A stretch of 10,706 nt of DNA, from NCBI GenBank assembly GCA_025774405.1, contig JALGWB010000046.1, positions 1-10,706 of the forward strand. Reading direction: 5' to 3'. Positions 6,779 through 10,706 of this stretch are shown here, in pieces. The stretch comes from a bacterium (GTDB lineage: Bacteria; Arandabacterota; Arandabacteria; Arandabacterales; Arandabacteraceae). The number at the start of each line of letters is the position of its first letter. The stretch's first letter is position 1. The notes under the pieces were generated by a model. It saw nothing but the letters and a program-made list of their open reading frames with translations. It was not told where the DNA came from and ran no database searches. The position numbers were made by a program, and so were the translations under genes.

Positions 6779-9646
6779 ATGCGTTACGTGATGGCCATTC
6801 TGGTTTTGCTGGTCTCATTTGGAATGTCCGCGGCAGCGACTTCTCAAGATTTGAGTGACCTTGAAAGCAACTGCGAGAGGGGTCTCGCAAATCTGGGTCT
6901 GACATTTCAGGACTTGAGGATAAGAAGTGACTATGCCACACCTGATCTCTTCAGACTTCCCATTGTTGACTCTCTGATGGCTGACCCCGGAATCCTTCCT
7001 GACTGTGTCAACAGCCTGGCTTATGACATCGAGAGTGAAAGTCTGACAGCAGAAATGGTTTATCTCTTGCTCGATTTCATGTCGCTCCAGTGTGGTGGTC
7101 AGCAGGCTTCAAAGAGGCAGAACCTCAAGGATATTGTCGGGAATTTCAGCCATTTACCGCCTGACCTTCGAGAGGCGCTGAGTCGTTATCTGGGAGGCAT
7201 GGCTCTGGTTGACTCCCTCAGCTCCCACCTGTTCACAGACGCCGGCAACGCTGCCTTCGCTATCAGAAATTTCCCCAGTCTGATTGAATCCAGAGGCGAA
7301 CTTGAGGACATCGGACCCCTTGAACTCTATGAGCTTGAGAAACAGGATGAAGCCATTGCCGATTCAATCCTCAAGATTTGCGAGAAACTCAACCTGACCG
7401 ACATTGCTAGCATGGCTTATGTTGCTACCCAAATGGCGGAGGACCTGCGCGTGGATGTCGAAAATCTCGCCGGAGTTGACGCTGTGCAGGCTCGCTACGC
7501 AGGGGGCAGGGTGCGCTTTGAGGATTCGGTCGCTATAGCGTCAGGCTCGCTTGTTTACCTCGGAAGCAGCCCTCTCGGTCCCATCGCAATTGGGGGTGCA
7601 GAAGCGAATGATTATCAGGGTACATTCGCACTGATCGTTGACCTCGGAGGAAACGATACTTACTGTCTTTCAAGCCCTGCTTCGGTCCGAACACGAACAA
7701 TTATCGACCTTGATGGCAACGACTGGTACTGCTCGCGTGAACCTTTCGGCCTGGCTGGTGGCTGTTTTGGAACCTCGATCATTATGGATTGCGGTGGTGA
7801 CGACATCTACCAGGGGGACATAGCGTCGTTGGGAAGTGCGTTCTGCGGCTGCGGGATTCTCTATGATCGTCGAGGCGACGATCTCTACATCTCAAGGGAA
7901 TTCTCTCAGGGTGCAGCACTCATGGGCATTGGTCTGCTTCATGATCGTGGAGGCAATGATTGCTACAGTGCTGGCATGCAATCTCAGGCTTTTGGCTATG
8001 TTATGGGTGCAGGACTCATCCTGGACCGGGCTGGTAATGATGTTTACTATACGAGGATGTCACAAACGGACATCCTCCGTTACGATGATCACTATCTGAC
8101 GCTTTCCCAGGGCTGTGGCTTTGGTTGGCGACCGGACTATTCGGGTGGCATCGGCTTACTCATCGATGTGCAAGGTAACGATCTTTACTCAAGTGATATT
8201 TTTGGTCAGGGTGTGGGCTACTGGTTTGCGATTGGAGCACTGGTTGATCGAGGCGGGCACGATCGATATGTATCATATCAGTATGCCCAGGGGTCAGGTG
8301 TTCACCTTGCTTTCGGCATCCTGCTGGATGATAAGGGCAACGATGTCTATCAAAGTAAGGGAGTTTCCCAGGGCTGCGGACATGATCTCTCGCTCGGCAT
8401 ATTGACTGATTTTTCAGGCAATGACACCTATGCGGCGACCGATCTCAGCCAGGGTGCAGGCAATGCAAATGCGACCGGAATTCTTTATGACGCAGGTGGT
8501 AACGATGCTTATTCGACAATGACAACCCGCAATGTCAATGGTTACGGCAATTATCGGAGAGAATTTGGCAGTATCGGTCTTCAAGTCGATATGCGTGGCA
8601 ACGACTTCTATGGACCCGTTGGCCGAAACGAAGCAATCTGGGGAAGTGGTAAGTATGGACTGGGGTTGGATGCACCTGGTAAAGCCTCAAAGAAACTGGG
8701 CGATATCGTGGTGCATGAGTATCCTTTCGAGGAGCGATCGTTTTCAACACGTGAGCTTTTCATTCTTGCCTGTCGAGGTGAGCCTCGCTTTCGCAGGTGG
8801 CGCACATATGCGTTCGACAGGCTCGTAGAGGATTCGCTTGCAACCATTGCCTATCTACGTGGAGTGCTTGATACTCAGGACGCCCGCGAGCGACACACCA
8901 TAAAGGATATTATACGTGCCATCGGTGAGTCAGCTGTTCCAATGCTGGTCGATGCGGTGCGCACTGGAAACCACGCGGCTCAGGCTGAGGCCGTGTGGAT
9001 CCTTGGAATCATTGGTAGCAGCAGAGCCTTCGATGCATTGATGGATCTGTCTTATAGCGATTCATGGCGATTGCGCTCAGGTGCCATGAATGCTCTCGGC
9101 AAGATCAAGCCCTTGACCGATGCCCAGCAGCAAGTGCTCGCAAGAAGAATCACGGAGATTCTAAGGGACTCACTCGAGGTCTTCTACGTCAAGAAGGATG
9201 CGGCCTTCGCAGCAGGCAATCAGCAGATATGTGAGTGCATAGAGTCGCTGGTGTCCACCCTCAATTCCGATCACTACTCGGCTCGCCTCGCCGCAGCGGA
9301 AGCCATAGATCAACTTGTGACCGCTGGATGCCGTGAGGTTGGTGAGACCTTGCTCAAGAGCCTGCCTGACCTATCAGGCACGGCAACAGCTGCTGCTCTC
9401 CGGGCAAGCCACAGTCTCGATACCGATGCAAAAATCGAAATAGCCAAGAGGGTCATCGCCGCGGGGCTAGTTGACAACCCTATGGTTGCATCAAACCTCG
9501 CATCGCTTGCCAAGTCAATCGTGCCTGAGACCAAGAGTCAAGCCAGCGAGGTCCAAAAACTCAAGAGCATCCTGGCGAGTAGCCAGTGGGACGCCAATAC
9601 CATCTTGACTGAAATGCGATCGGTTCTCACGAAGCCCGTCCGCTGA
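6779..9646 (+). CDS. Exported GND-Y repeat (beta-solenoid) protein with C-terminal HEAT-like repeats
   Basis: The 955-residue product has a signal peptide (MRYVMAILVLLVSFG, then SAAA near 17-20). Residues about 25-250 form a mainly helical region I do not recognise. Residues 288-611 hold twelve copies of D-x-x-G-[NDH]-D-x-Y, most spaced 26-27 residues apart and separated by a Q-G turn and a [G]-[IL]-L-x-D strand. Residues about 705-900 look like HEAT repeats (for example AVPMLVDAV, AEAVWILGIIGSSRAFDAL, RLRSGAMNALGKI). The period fits a beta-helix, and the Asp/Asn-rich turn resembles half of an RTX calcium site, but RTX nonapeptides are absent. A role as a surface or periplasmic scaffold, calcium-binding or adhesive, is inference. 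The ATG has AAGGGGG five bases upstream. The last 20 bp overlap the 3' end of the convergent macro-domain gene. Confidence 0.85.
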   Translation: MRYVMAILVLLVSFGMSAAATSQDLSDLESNCERGLANLGLTFQDLRIRSDYATPDLFRLPIVDSLMADPGILPDCVNSLAYDIESESLTAEMVYLLLDFMSLQCGGQQASKRQNLKDIVGNFSHLPPDLREALSRYLGGMALVDSLSSHLFTDAGNAAFAIRNFPSLIESRGELEDIGPLELYELEKQDEAIADSILKICEKLNLTDIASMAYVATQMAEDLRVDVENLAGVDAVQARYAGGRVRFEDSVAIASGSLVYLGSSPLGPIAIGGAEANDYQGTFALIVDLGGNDTYCLSSPASVRTRTIIDLDGNDWYCSREPFGLAGGCFGTSIIMDCGGDDIYQGDIASLGSAFCGCGILYDRRGDDLYISREFSQGAALMGIGLLHDRGGNDCYSAGMQSQAFGYVMGAGLILDRAGNDVYYTRMSQTDILRYDDHYLTLSQGCGFGWRPDYSGGIGLLIDVQGNDLYSSDIFGQGVGYWFAIGALVDRGGHDRYVSYQYAQGSGVHLAFGILLDDKGNDVYQSKGVSQGCGHDLSLGILTDFSGNDTYAATDLSQGAGNANATGILYDAGGNDAYSTMTTRNVNGYGNYRREFGSIGLQVDMRGNDFYGPVGRNEAIWGSGKYGLGLDAPGKASKKLGDIVVHEYPFEERSFSTRELFILACRGEPRFRRWRTYAFDRLVEDSLATIAYLRGVLDTQDARERHTIKDIIRAIGESAVPMLVDAVRTGNHAAQAEAVWILGIIGSSRAFDALMDLSYSDSWRLRSGAMNALGKIKPLTDAQQQVLARRITEILRDSLEVFYVKKDAAFAAGNQQICECIESLVSTLNSDHYSARLAAAEAIDQLVTAGCREVGETLLKSLPDLSGTATAAALRASHSLDTDAKIEIAKRVIAAGLVDNPMVASNLASLAKSIVPETKSQASEVQKLKSILASSQWDANTILTEMRSVLTKPVR
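7640..8611 (+). repeat. Twelve ~81-nt coding repeats (D-x-x-G-N-D-x-Y motif)
   Basis: Motif copies start at residues 288, 310, 337, 363, 389, 416, 463, 490, 517, 544, 571 and 604 of the exported protein. Spacings are 22, 27, 26, 26, 27, 47, 27, 27, 27, 27 and 33. The 47-residue gap is one repeat plus a 20-residue insertion containing RYDDHYL. A second marker, Q-G, recurs at residues 377, 403 (QA), 444, 477, 504, 531 and 558, exactly 27 apart from 477 to 558. Copies differ clearly at the DNA level, so this is an old protein repeat and not a recent tandem duplication. Confidence 0.9.
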
Positions 9647-10172
9647 GAAGATCCCTGGCCTGGTTCACATAGGTTTCGTAATCGTCCTTCGTGAACAGTA
9701 CGAATATGACTCGCTCGAGGCTGGTCTTGCCAGCGAGGTGGTCAAGCACAGCCTTTATTGCAATCGGACATGCCTTCTCAAGTGGGAATCCATAGGCTCC
9801 TGTGCTTATTGACGGGAAAGCAATTGACTTAAGCCCATGCTCCTTAGCAAGACGCAAGCTGGTCTCGTAGGCACTCCGAAGAAGCTCAGGCTCACCTGAA
9901 TTGCCACCCCGCCAGATTGGACCTACGGCATGAATCACATACCTGGCAGGAAGTCTCCCAGCCGTGGTGATCACAGCACTCCCCGTTGGGCAACGTCCGA
10001 TCTTGCGGCATTCAGCCATAATTGCCCCACCACCAGCTCTGTGAATCGCCCCATCGACTCCACCACCCCCACGCAGTCCTTCGTTGGCTGCATTGACGAT
10101 GGCATCGGCCTCCACCTTGGTGATATCGCCGTGAATTACTTCAACCTTCCTGCCGTAAGCCTCAAACTCCAT
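9627..10172 (-). CDS. Macro-domain protein (ADP-ribose / O-acetyl-ADP-ribose hydrolase type)
   Basis: From the ATG at 10172 the product is 181 residues, the normal size of a stand-alone macro domain. It has the ADP-ribose pocket motifs VIHGDITKVEADAIVNAANE and LRGGGGVDGAIHRAGG near the N-terminus, then TGSAVITTAGRLPARYVIHAVGP, and SISTGAYGFPLEKA in the loop that contacts the distal ribose and diphosphate. Members bind ADP-ribose and many hydrolyse O-acetyl-ADP-ribose or remove ADP-ribose from proteins; the intact Asn-Ala-Ala-Asn and Gly-Gly-Gly-Val-Asp stretch supports activity. I chose 10172 over in-frame ATGs at 10178 and 10250 because AGGGAGGG lies six bases before it, while the longer form would run through the inverted repeat and add non-family residues (CTFLAPTP). 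The protein is cytoplasmic. It converges on and overlaps the repeat-protein gene by 20 bp. Confidence 0.93.
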   Translation of the reverse strand: MEFEAYGRKVEVIHGDITKVEADAIVNAANEGLRGGGGVDGAIHRAGGGAIMAECRKIGRCPTGSAVITTAGRLPARYVIHAVGPIWRGGNSGEPELLRSAYETSLRLAKEHGLKSIAFPSISTGAYGFPLEKACPIAIKAVLDHLAGKTSLERVIFVLFTKDDYETYVNQARDLLSGRAS

Positions 10173-10188
10173 CACCATCCCTCCCTTC

Positions 10189-10303
10189 GGGGTCGGAGCC
10201 AAAAACGTGCACAACCCTATCTTATTCTGCCCCAACAACTTGAAATCCACACATTATATTACACCAATCGAGGGTGCATTTGCACGTTTTTGGCTCCGAC
10301 CCC
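10189..10303. repeat. 115-bp element bounded by perfect 23-bp inverted repeats
   Basis: The left arm (10189-10211) begins GGGGTCGGAGCC and runs into AAAAACGTGCA. The right arm (10281-10303) is its exact reverse complement. The 69-bp interior (10212-10280) is AT-richer and carries TATAAT on the minus strand. A small extra stem, GTGCA-TT-TGCAC (10274-10285), sits at the inner end of the right arm. Neither arm extends by more than isolated bases outward, and I see no clear target-site duplication. This resembles a REP/MITE-type non-autonomous mobile repeat, or a paired operator between the divergent macro and Rrf2 genes. No transposase is visible in the window. Confidence 0.75.
10253..10258 (-). 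promoter_or_regulatory. Possible -10 element for the macro-domain gene
   Basis: A perfect TATAAT on the minus strand lies inside the inverted-repeat element, about 80 bp upstream of the ATG at 10172. No good -35 is found 16-18 bp further up. The resulting leader of about 74 nt would contain only the left repeat arm and then a CCC-CGAA-GGG hairpin next to the ribosome binding site. Confidence 0.4.
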
Positions 10304-10304
10304 A

Positions 10305-10333
10305 TTGACAAACTATGAGTGAAATGGTATAAG
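10305..10333 (+). promoter_or_regulatory. Near-consensus sigma70-type promoter of the Rrf2 gene
   Basis: A perfect -35 TTGACA (10305-10310) is followed, after exactly 17 bp, by a -10 TATAAG (10328-10333). The -35 starts two bases after the end of the right inverted-repeat arm. The expected transcription start, about 7 nt after the -10, coincides with the ATG at 10340. Many Rrf2 regulators repress their own promoters, so this may be autoregulated; no operator is proven. Confidence 0.8.
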
Positions 10334-10339
10334 TTTAGT

Positions 10340-10706
10340 ATGAAGCTTTTGACCAAAGAATCTGACTATGCCATAAGGGCAGTCATGAACCTGGCTCGAC
10401 ATAGCAAGGGCTTTGTACCTTCGAGGCAAATAGCCGAGCAGGAAAGCATTCCGCTTCAATTCCTGCGGCGGATCCTCGTGGCACTGGCAAGGCATGGAAT
10501 TATCGTTTCCAAGGAGGGCGTCGCCGGTGGCGTCTCTCTGAAGGTCAGCCCCGATACCATCCGCCTGGCAGATCTCATCAGAATCTTTCAGGGGAAGATT
10601 CAACTCGCAGAGTGCATGTTTAGAAGACGGCTCTGTGCTAACCGTCAAACCTGTGTTCTGAGGAAACGAATCACAAACATTGAGAGACTCGTTGCGAATG
10701 AGTTTG
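10340..10706 (+). CDS. Rrf2-family transcriptional regulator, Fe-S type, 3' end missing
   Basis: The frame is open from the ATG at 10340 to the window edge (122 codons), so only the extreme C-terminus is missing; the family is about 130-160 residues. It starts MKLLTKESDYAIRAVMNLA, the typical Rrf2 N-terminus, followed by the winged helix: RQIAEQESIP, QFLRRILVALARHGI and the wing EGVAGGVSL. Residues LADLIRIFQG (76-85) match the usual segment before the cluster site. Three cysteines, C92-x6-C99-x5-C105, match the [2Fe-2S] ligand arrangement of IscR and NsrR relatives (C-x5-7-C-x5-C). It therefore probably senses iron-sulfur status, redox state or nitric oxide; which one cannot be told. There is no Shine-Dalgarno sequence, and the promoter position implies a leaderless mRNA. 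It is divergent from the macro-domain gene. Confidence 0.9.
   Translation, partial: MKLLTKESDYAIRAVMNLARHSKGFVPSRQIAEQESIPLQFLRRILVALARHGIIVSKEGVAGGVSLKVSPDTIRLADLIRIFQGKIQLAECMFRRRLCANRQTCVLRKRITNIERLVANEF

Noticed and set aside
7640..8611. Classical RTX calcium-binding repeat domain
   Set aside because: The motif resembles half of an RTX site, but there are no tandem nonapeptides (GGxGxDxUx); the period is about 27 residues and no type I secretion genes are nearby.
9363..9380. Perfect 7-bp inverted repeat TGCCTGA / TCAGGCA
   Set aside because: It lies inside the coding region of the repeat protein, has no T-run, and is short enough to arise by chance.
10173..10250. N-terminal extension of the macro-domain protein to an ATG at 10250
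   Set aside because: The extension is translated from the inverted-repeat arm and its spacer, and the AGGGAGGG site fits the ATG at 10172.
9930..10322. Plus-strand frame of 130 codons antisense to the macro gene
   Set aside because: It is opposite a well-supported conserved gene and reads through both arms of the inverted repeat; no motif or ribosome binding site supports it.

Overview
The window looks like a chromosomal segment from a Gram-negative-type bacterium outside the well-studied phyla. The signs are a DUF6178 protein, a secreted GND-Y solenoid protein, M1 and M28 exported peptidases with classical signal peptides, and moderate GC content. No rRNA or tRNA is present, so I do not assign a taxon. 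Every gene reads cleanly and I see no frameshifts.

Layout: (1) 1-556, minus strand: the 5' part of a DUF6178 gene, cut by the window edge. (2) 557-720: a divergent intergenic region with an AT-rich promoter zone and three back-to-back hairpins just before the next start codon. (3) 721-9646, plus strand: six genes with overlaps of 4 and 1 nt and gaps of 4, 3 and 11 nt, so almost certainly one operon. In order they are a TagB/TagF-like CDP-alcohol phosphotransferase, an inositol-1-phosphate-cytidylyltransferase-like nucleotidyltransferase, a secreted M1-family metallopeptidase, a secreted M28 peptidase with a C-terminal PDZ domain, a small DUF123 (GIY-YIG superfamily) protein, and a 955-residue exported protein with twelve D-x-x-G-N-D-x-Y repeats and C-terminal HEAT-like helices. 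(4) 9627-10172, minus strand: a macro-domain protein that converges on the operon and overlaps its end by 20 bp. (5) 10173-10339: a divergent regulatory region carrying a perfect 23-bp inverted repeat (10189-10211 and 10281-10303) that looks like a small REP/MITE-type element, and a near-consensus promoter. (6) 10340-10706, plus strand: an Rrf2-family Fe-S-type regulator, cut by the window edge and apparently expressed from a leaderless mRNA.

How the genes may work together: the first two operon genes form a plausible two-step module, in which one makes a CDP-activated polyol phosphate and the other transfers it to an acceptor. The next genes export two peptidases and a large repeat protein to the periplasm or cell surface. 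The most novel object is the GND-Y solenoid protein. Its repeats recur every 26-27 residues, which fits a beta-helix with one Asp/Asn-rich turn, possibly calcium-binding, per coil. The cytoplasmic DUF123 protein is the odd member of the operon.
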